A stretch of 64,000 nt of DNA from Loripinus fragilis (GCA_964019695.1 OZ026520.1:90338913-90402912), one strand, 5' to 3'; counted from the first letter of the stretch, positions 31,681 to 43,700 are shown. Made by a program: numbers and translations. Notes: a model not told the origin generated them from the letters alone.

Positions 31681-32420
31681 TTTGACCCAACCCCAGGGGG
31701 TCATTTTTTGTGTTATGACAGCATATTTGCTTTCATGGTACTCTGTGTTCATTTCCCTTTAATTTGTTATGCAACATGACTACTTTCACAAAAATATAAG
31801 GTTTGACCTTTGGGTCGAGGGTGTGTCTGTGGGCAAAATATTTGCTTCCATATTGCTTCAAAAGTCGTCAGCTTTAATTTGATATGCAACATGACCATAT
31901 TCTGAAAAAGTTTAATTTTGGCTATGGCCTCCACCCCTTAAGTCCACCCCAGGGGCTCGGACCTATGCCTTCAAACTAAAATCCAGTTTGATATGTTTCA
32001 TAGCTATTGCTGCTCTGCATGCATGCAAAATTTCAGCAAAAAATATTGACAATTACCTTAGTTATTGCAAAATTTAAATATTTGACCCCTTAGGTTGGGT
32101 CAAAGGGTGTTGGGTAAAACTTTGACACTGCCATGCTTATCTACAGGCCCTGTGTAATCATGGTTTATAGTGAGAATTTGTTAAATATAATAGCTTTGAT
32201 GAAATGTGAAGATTATCACACAAAAAAGCTAATACAGGTTTTGCATTATAATTGCCTATACTAAAACAAGGGCAATAACTCGAGTGTTAAGGGGTAGATT
32301 TGGACAAAACTTAAACAATATCGGGAGACCATGGTACTAGTCATTTGTACCAAGATTGAATCAAATCTGACCAAAAGGTACTGAGATATGGTTCCTGACG
32401 GACAAAAAGTGAGGTCGGAC
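31681..32420 (+). repeat. Interspersed repeat family G
   Basis: Recurrent blocks (ATGCAACATGACCATATTCT, GGGCAAAATATTTGCT, TTTGACCCCTTAGGTTGGGT, ending near GACGATGCCAAAACT) are also found at 36780-37400, 58250-58690, 60390-60900 and 61120-61780. No ORF; class unknown, possibly another tandem-core element. Confidence 0.55.
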
Positions 32421-32455
32421 GATGCCAAAACTATACCCCCCGACTTTGTCTGGGG

Positions 32456-32945
32456 AATGAATTCGATTTTTGGAAAGTTCATGGAATCATGAATACAATG
32501 TTAAGGTGGAGCCCTTCGTGCTTCACTTAATTTGCAAGAGACCTGAAGTATTCATGATATCATGAACCTTCCAAAAATTGAATTTATTGCTTATATTTAT
32601 ATTTTATAATTGTTATCTAAAATATAAAAATTATTTTAAATTTAGGAATAAAAACAGTTATGTATTTAAAGTATAATCATATTAGTGTAAAACAGAAAAG
32701 CGGAACAGCCATTGTGAACACGCACGAGTGGAGCAAACAAGAAGCCTGTTTCACATGTGCGAATCGGATGTGGCTCGCTTTCAATCACAACACCAGTGAC
32801 ACATATCTGGCGAATGAATTCTATGTTCAAAGCGAATTGCACGGGCAAGTGAGCTTGGCAGCTGTCAATCAAATTTAATTTTGTGTAATTCATGAGGCTA
32901 TGAACGGTTTCAAAAATCTAAAGATTCATTAAAGGATTGCCTTTA
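32456..32945 (+). repeat. Interspersed repeat family D, copy 2 (uninterrupted)
   Basis: AATGAATTCGATTTTTGGAA start mirrored by TTCCAAAAATTGAATT near 32570; the body matches copy 1 and runs continuously through the point where copy 1 carries a MITE. Confidence 0.8.
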
Positions 32946-33016
32946 AAATTAAATATTTAAGAAATGAAAATATATATATACCATATTCTTAAACAATCAA
33001 TTATGCATCAAATAGG

Positions 33017-33540
33017 GTAACAGTTTTACATGAACTGTTCATGCTGTACGCCAGTTTATAGACTATTTTTTTTTTAAAAAATGAAAAGTCTCAGACAATT
33101 GTTTTTCACTCGAGTTCTCGTCTAAATTAGTTGACTTCGTCCAATAACCAGTATGTCCCTCTCTGACGAGGCCATCGAGTATGTGCAGGAAGCCAAAATG
33201 AACAATGTTAGTTTAGTAAGCTTTGGGATGAGCTCTGGGGACCATTCGGGATCGTACAGTGCAACCTAGGAATCTTTAACAGCTTCAGGTTGCTCTCAAT
33301 TAAGAATGGGAACAGATTCTCAAGACGTTGGATATTACGTGCTTTTGATTCGACCTCTTTATGATGCACTTATTGCTGCAGGAGAGGGTCATGCCCTTTA
33401 TTGGGCAGATTTAACTCAAGTGAACAGATTTAGACAAGAATGAGATATTCATTCTCCAGTGAAAAACTTGTCATTTTTGAAAATGAACTCTTGTCTAAAG
33501 ATTGGCGAACAGCATGAACAGATTTCAGTAAAACTGTTAC
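33017..33540 (+). mobile_element. TIR element with GTAACAGTTTTAC ends
   Basis: About 50-bp TIRs: GTAACAGTTTTACATGAACT with TGTTCATGCTGT at the left, and the inverse ending CAGTAAAACTGTTAC at the right. Subterminal GTCTC and TTTTCACT blocks are also mirrored. No ORF of note. Confidence 0.75.
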
Positions 33541-33852
33541 TGTTTTCATTTCTGAATTCTGTTTTCCGAAATTGCCGCGAGTAGTGACTGATGGGTTTTT
33601 ATGTAGTTGAGTATATATATAGCAAAATTGGTTTCTTAAGGTTCATACTGTATAATATTGGCAATTTAACACCAAAAGGGGTGGCATTTCTGTTGCCACC
33701 CTTTGGGGTAAACTTACATTTACTTTCCAACAGATGACACTGCCATACTTTATGGGTTCATAATCAATGCAATACTTGGTAACAGAATTAAATGAATGGC
33801 TTAAGTACAGACTCAGATGTGACATGTTAAAATCCAGTGGATAGTGTGTTTG

Positions 33853-34042
33853 TTTGATTTAATTCTTTACGTCCCATCAACAATCTTTCAGTTATAAATG
33901 ACGGGTCTTCCTGGGTTGAACCAGTACTAAGCTAGGATTAATGTTCTTGCTCAAGGACACAATGTAGTGACGCCCGTGAGGCTCGAACCCGCGGCCCTTC
34001 AATCTCGAGTCAAGCACTCTACCACTGAGCCACTGCGCTCCC
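33853..34042 (-). repeat. tRNA-derived SINE, family 3
   Basis: Full inverse copy: GAACCAGTACTAAGC body, GGCTCGAACCCGCG (B box inverse), CTACCACTGAGCCACTGCGC (A box inverse). Flanked by AGTGTGTTTG at 33843-33852 and 34043-34052. Confidence 0.88.
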
Positions 34043-34651
34043 AGTGTGTTTGTGTAACATGCTAACAACAGCTAAGGTCCTATGGAGATGAGGCAACATC
34101 TTAGAGCCTCATCCAACAGACAGATACTAGGGATCAAGTTCGGCACCCCTGGGATTACCAAATGGATATTGTGTTCATGGTTTCATTTGATTTTTGCATC
34201 ATTTCAGGTCCTGTCAGTAACACAAAGCTCACTGTAAACTAGGTCATTTTGGCATTTCATGACCCTGCCCTGAGGTTATAAAACATTTAATGCTCAACTC
34301 AACTGAGCATGAAAATGCTCGATTCAAAAGAATTTCAGCTGCTTTTAAAAACTAAATGATGAATTCAAAGCTTGTCTTGCTCATAAAATTTGTCATGCTT
34401 ATTATTATCAAAATGACAACAATTCATTGCTGCAGCATGATAATTTTCATGCACATATGAGTTGAACATGAAAGTTTTATACTCTCTGGGTCTGGTGTTC
34501 ATGAAAGTATTTACATGTACCACATTTGGTTATCAAACATTGGGGCCAAGTAAAAACACAGGTCATGTTGCGGAAATATAACACAACAAAACATTTCATA
34601 TAAATTTTATCTAAGGAATGTTAACACTCAAGCATTTATATGTAATGTACT
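34043..34651. other. No gene recognised
   Basis: AT-rich sequence without a supported feature. Confidence 0.4.
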
Positions 34652-34902
34652 GGGCCCGATTCACAATGCCTTCTTAAAGTTAAGGAAGACTTAAGTTAAG
34701 TATTGATATTTCAACATGCTATATTAAATGCTAAATAAATTGCCTGGCTCGATGCAGCACTTGTGGTAAATGATATTATTGTGATCTACAGAAAAGTTAA
34801 ACTATTTTGATTTTAATCAGTTTGAATCGTTATTTTTCGCATCCTGAAAAATCAATACTTAAGTCTTCCTTAACTTTAAGGAGGCATTGTAATTCCGGGC
34901 CC
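34652..34902 (+). mobile_element. MITE with GGGCCCG ends and long TIRs
   Basis: GGGCCCGATTCACAATGCCT start continuing TTAAAGTTAAGGAAGACTTA, mirrored at the right (TAAGTCTTCCTTAACTTTAA to CCGGGCCC). TIRs of about 55 bp in a 251-bp element. Confidence 0.82.
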
Positions 34903-36254
34903 TGATCATTATCAGATTATTGTTTCCATTGGGTGAAAGTTCATCATTTACAAAATGCTATACATAAGAAATCAAGGTCTAAAAACCTGTGCTTTGCTTA
35001 CGATCTTTATATAAACTAAAGATAAATCTCAGAGAAGCCTTAATCAGTATGAGGCTCAAAGTCCTAATTTCAGCAATTATCCTGGAGACTTTCACCCATG
35101 TGTTTCTTAAATGTATCCACAAAACACAATTCAACATTACTAGGCTTTATAAATACCATATTTATCTTAATAATAGCTTAGGCGTTTATTAAAATTATTC
35201 CCATTTACAAAGAGGGGTGTGGGCCTTTATAAGGGGCTATGACATTTGGAAATTCCAAACGTACTCATAAAAACAGTTTTGTTTACATGTATAATATGCC
35301 ACCGTGTAACCTGGTTTCTTATCATCACTGATCATTGGGAAACAAAAGACACTGAAAATCAACATAGTGACAGTTTGATTCCCTGTATTTACCATTTCAT
35401 TGGAAAACAGGATAAAAATGGACCCAATATGTTTGGTGATTAAGCAACAAATTCTGAAATTTACAGCGTAAGGTAGGATAGTTTTTTCTCCATTTTTCCC
35501 AGTGGGTCCTTATTAGAGGCCTTAAAATTTCAAAAAAATCATCCACAAAAACCATTGGTCGATGTCCAAACTAGGGGATGGGCTATTATTAAAACATGGG
35601 CTATTATTAAGATAAATATGGCAACCATTAAAGATATAACAACTTGATTGATTATTACAGGCATTATGATAAAATCAGCAGCTAACTTATTTGATCAATA
35701 AAATACATACCACTTTTTTTGCTCCTTGATAAGACTGAAAAAAGTGCGGACTGTATTATAAAGAAAAAAAAAGTAATGCTTCTCGATAGATATTGACCAA
35801 ATTTGCAGCAAGCTGATTGTATTTTTTTTGCTTCTTGATAGATGTTGATGTAACTTGTAGCAAACTGATTTGATAAGACACATTCCGTCTTAACGCTCAT
35901 TTTTTGACCCTTTCTTTACCAGAACCACCTAAATGGGTACTTAGGCAAACATTAAAAATTCAGATGAAATGCTGCATAATGTGCCATTAAGGCCTGAATC
36001 AGATCGATTCTCCTATCATGATTGATGAGAATAAAAAATCAAAATACCTTACCGAAACGAAATACAAGGACTACTGATTTCTTACATTTAGAGCTAATGA
36101 CATAATAACAAGGACTAGTGGTTTCAGACATAAATTTTTTATGGTTTCTCTATATAATTAGGTTATCTCATGGCGCTTTGGTTATCTTCCGAGTTATCAA
36201 CCCGAGCCCCCATTTTCAGCTGGAGAGCCTGAGCTCGAGGGCTGATAATGGTCA
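34903..36254. other. No gene recognised
   Basis: AT-rich; a diverged direct repeat near 35690-35880 (CTTGATAGATGTTGA-type) accounts for the paired short ORFs there. No coding evidence. Confidence 0.4.
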
Positions 36255-36345
36255 ATTTTGTTTGTAAGATTTGATTCTTTATGTCCCATCAACAATCTTT
36301 CAGTTATAAAAGGACAAGTCTTCCTGGATTGAACCAGTACTAAGC
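36255..36345 (-). repeat. SINE family 3, 3' fragment
   Basis: GATTTGATTCTTTATGTCCC to GAACCAGTACTAAGC; the tRNA-like head is absent. Confidence 0.75.
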
Positions 36346-36779
36346 TGATAATGGTCAAGGGTTGATACTGAGGGCCATAACCAAAATACTCAGAGGATCT
36401 GTTTATCACATATTCCGATTCAATGTTTTAACACGTTTGTACAACATGTAAGTAAAATATAGAATTGACGTAAACTTTTTGTTACAATTCAGATGAAGTT
36501 TTAATTTTGCACTTTTCAAATACAAGTTTAGAATTTTATCCAAAAAAATGAAGAAAATGCCCCTTTTCAATTGAATACAATGGTGGCATTCAAAACTTGT
36601 AAAAACTAATTTTCTGAATTAATATCTACTGACAAAGGGTTATTTTATAGAAAACAGTAAATCACAAAATAGAAATCCATTTTTTCCTACTCTTAAGTCC
36701 ACCTTGGGTATCATTCAAACCATAACCAACACCAGTCAATTATGTAATGGAATAATTACTTGTGGTTTGGTTGAAAAAT

Positions 36780-37400
36780 ATGCTGGATTGTAAAGGGCAA
36801 TCTGTTTAGATTTTTTTGACCCCTCCTTAGTGGCCAAGGGTGTGTGTGAGGGCAAAGCATATGCTAGCTTGTTATTGTACATTTCATATCCTTTGACTTG
36901 ATATGAAACATGATCATGCTGTTGGCCTAGGCCCAACCCCTAAGCCCACCAAGTGGATCCGGCCCAGGCCTTCAAACTAACATCCTGTTAGATATGGTTC
37001 ACGTCTATTGTTTTTCTGTCTGGTTAAAAATATTGACAGTTATTATTGCAAAATTTAAATATTTAACCTCTGAACCCATCTAAGGGGTCATGGGGGACAG
37101 CGGTAAAATTTGTGACACAAATGTGCTTATCTACATGTAATGAGCCTTCATGGTCCATAGTGAGTTGTCAGAAATAACAGCCATTTGGAAACACAAAAAG
37201 CCAATATAACTTTTGCACTATAATTGCCTATTCTAAGAGAAGGGCAAAAACTGCTAAGGAGTCTTTTTTTACCAAACTTATAGGATATTGACTGTGGTAT
37301 TTATCATATATACCAAAAATGCATCAAATCTGATGACCAGGTACCTCGATATCGTTTGAGACAGACGGACAGATTGATGGAGGGGCGACGCCAAAACCAC
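36780..37400 (+). repeat. Interspersed repeat family G, copy 2
   Basis: Shares ATATGAAACATGATCATG, ATTTAACCTCTGAACCCA, TTTTGCACTATAATTGCCTA and GACGCCAAAACC with 31681-32420. Confidence 0.55.
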
Positions 37401-37566
37401 CAACTTTTATCGAGGGACAAAATCTTGCAAATTGTTTCAATCTCGGTAGCTTAAAATACATGGACGAAATTTAATGAACATATTTAGAAAACTTTGTTTA
37501 ACCCTTAAAGTGCCAATCACAACAAAATTTGTCTGCTTTTGTCATCTGCTGAAATTTTTTAAAAGC

Positions 37567-37640
37567 CTTTCCAACAGTGTAGACTCCGATCAGACTGCTC
37601 CTATAGGAGCAGGCTGATCTGGGTCCACACTGTTTGTCTC
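37567..37640. repeat. Foldback element (GATCAGACTGCTC family)
   Basis: CGATCAGACTGCTCCTA pairs with TAGGAGCAGGCTGATC, extended by AACAGTGTAGACT/GGTCCACACTGTT. Confidence 0.75.
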
Positions 37641-37871
37641 TATACTTTACTTTGTTGATAATGTTAGCAAAAATTTCCGCAGAAGTCAAATGCAGACAGA
37701 ATTTTCAGATATGTTTTTGCTGGCCTTTTAAGGTTAACTTTCAAATATGATACCAAAAGCTGTAATAGTAATTTTTTTCTTGCAAACCTGATTCAGCGAA
37801 TTTTAGAGGATTGTTAGACCCTCTATTGTTGTTTGTTATTTCAACAGAAACTCATTCTCTTATTTTTGTTT

Positions 37872-37960
37872 TTTGTTTTGTCTCTTTAATTCCCAGTCAG
37901 CCATTTTTCAATCATGTCAGTATAGGCTTTCCTGTGTTGAGCCAGTACTAAGCAGCAGAT
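37872..37960 (-). repeat. SINE family 3, diverged 3' fragment
   Basis: TCTTTAATTCCCAGTCAGCC to GAGCCAGTACTAAGC. It lies just past the 3' end of gene 2 and contains an ATTAAA on the minus strand that could serve as a poly(A) signal (weak). Confidence 0.55.
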
Positions 37961-38088
37961 CTATTCTTAATTAACTTCTAGATTAAAATAAAACTGTTAT
38001 GCATCTGCATCCATGCATATATAACAATGCAATAACAACAGATGCTAAACAAGTGTCTTCTCAGAAAGCCGTTGGTCTATGCATGCTG

Positions 38089-40785
38089 TCAGGGTTGTGA
38101 ATTTTTCAACAACATATTGTAATCAAAACCTTGAGGCAAAATGAGTGGGAGGCGACTGGCTGTACTGGGTGCAGGTACTCTTTTCTTCCTGTCTCTGATT
38201 CCTGCATCAATGGCTGTGCGGACTTGTTTAAAGTTCTCCTCTCTGTTTCCATAATTATCCCGAACTGCCTCCTCTATACACTGTTTTCTTCTAGGAGAAA
38301 GGGCCTCTTTTCCAATACCTCTGTAATTACACGGCAGGAGCTCTTCCAAACTGTATAACCTTTTAGCTAATCCCCATCCAAAATTTCCTACAGATGAACT
38401 ATTTTGCCTAACTTCTCGCGCCACATTCCTTGAAATTCGCACCTTATTCTCCTTCCCAATGGTTTTAATATCTGAAGCTTTTGAAATTTCAATATAGTTG
38501 TTTAAATGGTCAGACTGAATGGTGGTGAGTGGTGACCTCTGGTTTAAAGGTGATGAAAAATCTTCTTCACAGAATCTGACATCTTCTTCCGACATGTCTT
38601 GAATGTAGTCTATTTCAGAGTGATAGAAAGGAATTTGACTGCAATCTGTAGGAGAGCTGATTATGGCCGGATCTTGATAAGTTATGGTGCTTATATTCCC
38701 AGAGGCTGGCACATTGGGGGCTGGTACTGAATGGTTGAGGGCTTGTCCCAATACAGGGTGGTTATTAGCTTCTTGTGCAGGCTGATTTATAGTGTGTACT
38801 GGTGTTGGTTGTTTCATTACTTGTCCTGGTACTGGTTGGTTTGTCGCTGGAGCTGCTTGGGTTGAAAATGGTGTTGCTTGGGTTGTCAATGGTGCTGGGT
38901 GGTATATTGGTACTGCTTGGGTTGTCAATGGCGCTGGCTGGTATGTGACAGGTGCTGCTTGGGTGGTCAATGGTGCTGGTTGGTATGTTGGTGCTGATTT
39001 GGTTGTCAATGGTGCTGGTTGGTATGTTGGTGCTGCTTGGGTTGTCAATGGCGCTGGTTGGTATGCTGGTGCTGCTTGGATTGTCAATGGCGCTGGTTGG
39101 TATGCTGGTACTGCTTTGGTTGTCAATGGTGCTGGTTGGTATGTTGGTGCTGCTTGGGTTATCAATGGTGCTGCTTGGTATGTTGGTGCTGCTTTGGTTG
39201 TCAATGGCGCTGGTTGGTATGTTGTTGCTGCTTGGGTTGTCAATGGCGCTGGTTGGTATGTCACTGGTGCTGCTGGTGCTTCAGTTGTCAATGGCGCTGG
39301 TTGGTATGTCAATGGTGCTGCTTGTGTGGTCAATGGTGCTGGTTTGTATGTTGGTGCTGATTCGGTTGTCAATGGTGCTGGTTGGTATGTTGGTGCTGCT
39401 TGGGTTGTCAATGGCGCTGGTTGGTATGCTGGTGCTGCTTGGGTTGTCAATGGGGCTGGTTGGTATGCTGGTACTGCTTCGGTTGTCAATGGTGCTGGTT
39501 GGTATGTTGGTGCTGCTTGGGTTATCAATGGTGCTGCTTGGTATGTTGGTGCTGCTTTGGTTGTCAATGGCGCTGGTTGGTTTGTTGGTGCTGCTTGGGT
39601 TGAAAATGGGGCTGGTTGGTATGCTGGTACTGCTTCGGTTGTCAATGGTGCTGGTTGGTATGTTGGTGCTGCTTGGGTTATCAATGGTGTTGCTTGGTAT
39701 GTTGGTGCTGCTTTGGTTGTCAATGGTGCTGCTTGGTATGCTGGTGCTGCTTTGGTTGTCAATGGCGCTGGTTGGTTTGTTGGTGCTGCTTGGGTTGTCA
39801 ATGGTGCTGGTTGGTATGTTGGTGCTGCTTGGATTGTCAATGACGCTGGTTGGTATGTTGGTCCTGCTTGGGTTCTTAATGGCGCTGGTTGGTATGTTGG
39901 TGCTGCGTCGGTTGTCAATGATGCTGGTTGGTATGTTGGAGCTGCTTGGAATGTCAATGGCGCTGGTTGGTATGTCACTGGTGCTGCTGGTGCTTCAGTT
40001 GTCAATGGTGCTGGTTGGTATGTTGGTGCTGCTTGGGTTGTCAATGGTGCTGCTTGGGTGGTCAATGGTGCTGGTTGGCATGTTGGTGCTGATTCGGTTG
40101 TCAATGGTGCTGGTTGGTATGTTGGTGCTGCTTGGGTTGTCAATGGTGCTGGTTTGTATGTTGGTGCTGCTTGGATTGTCAATGACGCTGGTTGGTATGT
40201 TGGTGCTGCTTGGGTTCTTAATGGCGCTGGTTGGTATGTTGGTGCTGCTTCGGTTGTCAATGATGCTGGTTGGTATGTTGGTGCCGCTTCGGTTGTCAAT
40301 GGTGCTGGTTGGTATGTTGGTGCTGCTTGGGTTGTTAATGGTGCTGGTTGGTATGTTGGTGCTGCTTCGGTTGTCAATGGTTCTGGTTGGTATGTTGGTG
40401 CTGCTTCGGTTGTCAATGGCCCTGGTTGGTGGTTTGTTAATGGTGCTGGTTGGTTCCCAATAAGATCTTTTAAAGTTTTTGCTTGTTCTAGTACCAAGTT
40501 AGTCAGTATATCCAGTTTAATTACTATTTCATCAATTTCTTTCTTGTTTGCACGCCTGCAGGACAGAATCATCTCTTTTTCATCTTCAAAAATTAAAACT
40601 GTCTCAGTCTGCAGGCCAAACGTCCTCTTCCCTCTTGAATGCTCCCTCAGCTGCTGCTCCAGCAGTTCCCTTTCATCTTCTGAGAGATGGTCCTCATACC
40701 TGGGCTGTCTGGCTGGCTCAGCTTCTACAATATTCGGTTCTTGTAAACCTTCATATAACACATTCAGCACTCTATTGTTGGACCC
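38089..40785 (-). CDS. Gene 2 terminal exon: helical region, 13-residue repeats, BEN-like domain
   Basis: The exon opens after acceptor TATATTACAG with GSNNRVLNVLYEG and is open for 898 codons to TGA. The nominal start at 40770 is a GTG and not a real initiator. Residues about 20-105 are charged and helix-prone (LSEDERELLEQQLREH, EIVIKLDILTNLVLEQ). Residues about 110-655 repeat TYQPAPLTTQAAP. A linker with acidic stretches (DMSEEDVRFCEEDFSS) follows. The last about 80 residues read LYSLEELLPCNYRGIG, EALSPRRKQCIEEAV and VRTAIDAGIRDRKKR, the L-x-P-x-R spacing and basic end of a BEN domain (moderate confidence). Threonine- and proline-rich repeats could be glycosylated or disordered. Confidence 0.82.
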   Translation of the reverse strand, partial: GSNNRVLNVLYEGLQEPNIVEAEPARQPRYEDHLSEDERELLEQQLREHSRGKRTFGLQTETVLIFEDEKEMILSCRRANKKEIDEIVIKLDILTNLVLEQAKTLKDLIGNQPAPLTNHQPGPLTTEAAPTYQPEPLTTEAAPTYQPAPLTTQAAPTYQPAPLTTEAAPTYQPASLTTEAAPTYQPAPLRTQAAPTYQPASLTIQAAPTYKPAPLTTQAAPTYQPAPLTTESAPTCQPAPLTTQAAPLTTQAAPTYQPAPLTTEAPAAPVTYQPAPLTFQAAPTYQPASLTTDAAPTYQPAPLRTQAGPTYQPASLTIQAAPTYQPAPLTTQAAPTNQPAPLTTKAAPAYQAAPLTTKAAPTYQATPLITQAAPTYQPAPLTTEAVPAYQPAPFSTQAAPTNQPAPLTTKAAPTYQAAPLITQAAPTYQPAPLTTEAVPAYQPAPLTTQAAPAYQPAPLTTQAAPTYQPAPLTTESAPTYKPAPLTTQAAPLTYQPAPLTTEAPAAPVTYQPAPLTTQAATTYQPAPLTTKAAPTYQAAPLITQAAPTYQPAPLTTKAVPAYQPAPLTIQAAPAYQPAPLTTQAAPTYQPAPLTTKSAPTYQPAPLTTQAAPVTYQPAPLTTQAVPIYHPAPLTTQATPFSTQAAPATNQPVPGQVMKQPTPVHTINQPAQEANNHPVLGQALNHSVPAPNVPASGNISTITYQDPAIISSPTDCSQIPFYHSEIDYIQDMSEEDVRFCEEDFSSPLNQRSPLTTIQSDHLNNYIEISKASDIKTIGKENKVRISRNVAREVRQNSSSVGNFGWGLAKRLYSLEELLPCNYRGIGKEALSPRRKQCIEEAVRDNYGNREENFKQVRTAIDAGIRDRKKRVPAPSTASRLPLILPQGFDYNMLLKNSQP

Positions 40786-43700
40786 CTGTAATATATAAAA
40801 ACGTTGATATAATAGAAAAAGTACTTAAGAGGAATCAATGCTATCACTGGAGCATTTATTAAGTACAGATTATAAGATAGAAGAAAATAGTGGAAGTGTA
40901 TTCTCCTTTGATAGGCATTTAACTTGCCTCAGAAAAGTATCTACACCAGGGGTTCCCCAAGATAAATTAGGCAATCATATTGACCCCGGTTTGATTAAAT
41001 CATCTGTAATGAAGATCTGCTTTCAATTGGCTGAAGATAGGTATTGACTGTGGTCATTTATTTGTCATTTGAGATCAGAGAAAATGTTACTGTGGCTTTG
41101 ATAGTTTATCATTTTTATATTCAATATGATAATTAGTTTCCAAGTGAGTGATGTTGGTTTCCAATTATTTGATTGAAAAAAATGCAAAAAAAAGATTGGC
41201 TTCAATTTACAGTAGAACTTTGATGGCTTGAACTTGATTGGACCGTCGGTAGATTGCCCCATCCATGTGAGCGAGCGATTATCTGGACTGGAAATTTTCG
41301 AGGTAATTAATGTGTACTAAATGTTTATCATGGCGACTTGGGAAGCGGGGAATCGAACCTGCGACCCCTGGTTTACAAGGCAAGTGGCTTATCCACTACA
41401 CCACAGCGGCTCCTAGTTACATATATGGCAGTCCAAATGTGTGACCTTGGCTGAAAATTACAGGTCAGCATTTGGTACTGATATAAAACCATCACCTCAT
41501 TAGGTTAAACATTTCTCACAATTATTATGATTTTAGACTAAACAGTTACAGTTAAAGGAACATTTCAAGATTTTTCCAATATAAATACATTTCATATCAA
41601 CCTTGCCATAAAGCAGGTCATGGTCAACCTAGATTCATCATTTGTGGAAACCTGGAAGGGCCCACTTCCCAAATACTACATACCCAGTAACAAAGCTTCC
41701 AGAGAAGGAAAATATTTAAAGGTTGTTGTTTTTTTATCTCATATGGTCATGGTGGCCATCGCAGATGACCAAATTAATTTGTGGAAGTTTAGGCTCACCT
41801 ACCATAAGTTTTCTTGAGAAATTTGAGTTCAATTGGTCTAATGATTTCTGAGAAAACTGTTTGAATATATTGATGGGACTCCAATATGAGTAACCTTGGC
41901 TGAAAGATCAAAGGTCAACCTTGGCCATTGAAACTTATCTATAGACATTGTCTCATTTTGTCTTTCATAACAAGTGAGAATAATGACTTTGGCTTCAACA
42001 GTATTTTAAAAATCTTCCCATTTAAATGCATTAGGAAGTCAATTCGACCTTGACTTTAAGTAGGTCAAGGTCAACCTCACATCATCATTTGGACAAATTT
42101 GGTAGGCCCCACATCCCCAATGCTACATTCCAAGCCCCAAGGTCATCTGCCTTCTGGTTCTAGAGAAAAAGATATTTAAAGGGTTTTTACCATATATGGG
42201 TGTGGCAGCCATCTTGGTCATGTAACCAGGACCATTTGAACAAACTTTCGTTCCCGCATCCTAAGGAGTCTCCATATGAAATTCACGTTCAATTGACCTT
42301 TGGCCTTTCTGAGAAAACTTGTGTTTTAATATAATGATGGGACTCCCAATATAAGCGACCTAGGATGTAAGGTTCTCATTATGTCAAACATATTAGAGAG
42401 AATAATGACTTTGGATTTAATGGTTTTCAAAATTTAAACTTTTAAAAAATTTCCTTTTTAAATACATTAGGTAGCAAATTTAACCTTGATGTTAATCAGG
42501 GAAAGGTCAACCTAAGCTCATTATACAAAAAAAACAAACTTGGTAGGCTTCACATCCCTAAGGTACACTGGGTGGTACTTTTCTTTTTAATTCAAATTTT
42601 AACAGAACATTCTGCAAGCAAGCAGTGGAGAACCTGATCAGACACTGCATTTTGTGGCGTCTAATCTGGTTTTGCACTGTTTGCCTATGTCCCACAAGAA
42701 GGATGGTAGGCTTATATGGGTTAAGGAGGAAATGCTGTTTAAAGGTATATTAACTAGAGCTATTGCAGCCCTTTGGAATTGCAATTTGCAATTTTGATAG
42801 AGGGTGTTAAGTGGAACAATTCTATGATTTTTTTTTGAATTTGGGCCAATGGCTCAGGAGGAAATGCTGTTTAAAAGTTTTCTAAGGTACTAGGGTCATT
42901 CAAAAAGTAACAAGCCTACCATACTTCCCATCGAGAGAGATCTCTTTTTCTTTTATGAAAAATCTCTAGCAAGATACTCTTTGACCTAAACTTTGTGTGG
43001 TATGCAAGCTAACCCTACAAGGTATCTTTGGTGCAAGTATGAATGGTTTTTGACAAGTGCTTTTCAAGATATGGACTTTTAGAAAACTTTAACACAGTGT
43101 GACGGAAATGGAACGCCATGGAACTAAAATATGAGATTAAGTTCCACTGCTCTTGAAACGAATCACTGTGTTCAAAATTAAAAGTAACGTTTTTCCTTAG
43201 AAGAAGATAGAAACTTCCACTTTTTTTTTGAAAAAATTACATATCAGACCTTTTACTCTTCAGGGGACAAAAATATTTCAATATCGCTCTTGTCCTGCAG
43301 GACAAGTGACTTACAATTTTCACTCATCCTGCAAACACGGGAACTTGTCCTTTAAGAGCATATGCAATAAAGAACATAAGAGAGTAATATGATATATGAC
43401 TTCCTCAAATAATTCTTCCCAAAGCACTTGCCCTACAGGACTTTCTGGATTTCGCCCGTAATTAGGAGTGGACAAGCAGAATATTTGTCCCCTGCTCTTT
43501 ACTTTTTTGACAAAAATATATTTAATAATTATATTAGAATATTAATTGGGCCTCAGCATGAGAAAACCTGTCTTCAGTGGCTTGCTAACAACAAAGGAGC
43601 AGACCAGCCTGTGCATCCACCCAGTCTGATCAGCGCCTTTGTCATTCGCTTATTGGAAAGTGCCATATATAGAATTGCTAGGAGCGAAATTCCAATTTTC

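Noticed and set aside
38952..40463. 503-residue plus-strand ORF of LSMVLVGMLVLLG repeats (membrane-like)
   Set aside because: Another frame of the same minisatellite; no unique sequence at either end.
38792..40798. 668-residue plus-strand ORF of WVVNGAGWYVGAA repeats
   Set aside because: It is the antisense shadow of the 39-bp minisatellite: a 39-bp period keeps frames open. Splice acceptor, non-repeat coding flanks and the BEN-like end all favour the minus strand.
41341..41413. Possible true tRNA gene
   Set aside because: tRNA-sized with A and B boxes, but it shares non-tRNA positions with the SINE copies at 9155 and 11381, and the acceptor stem does not close convincingly.
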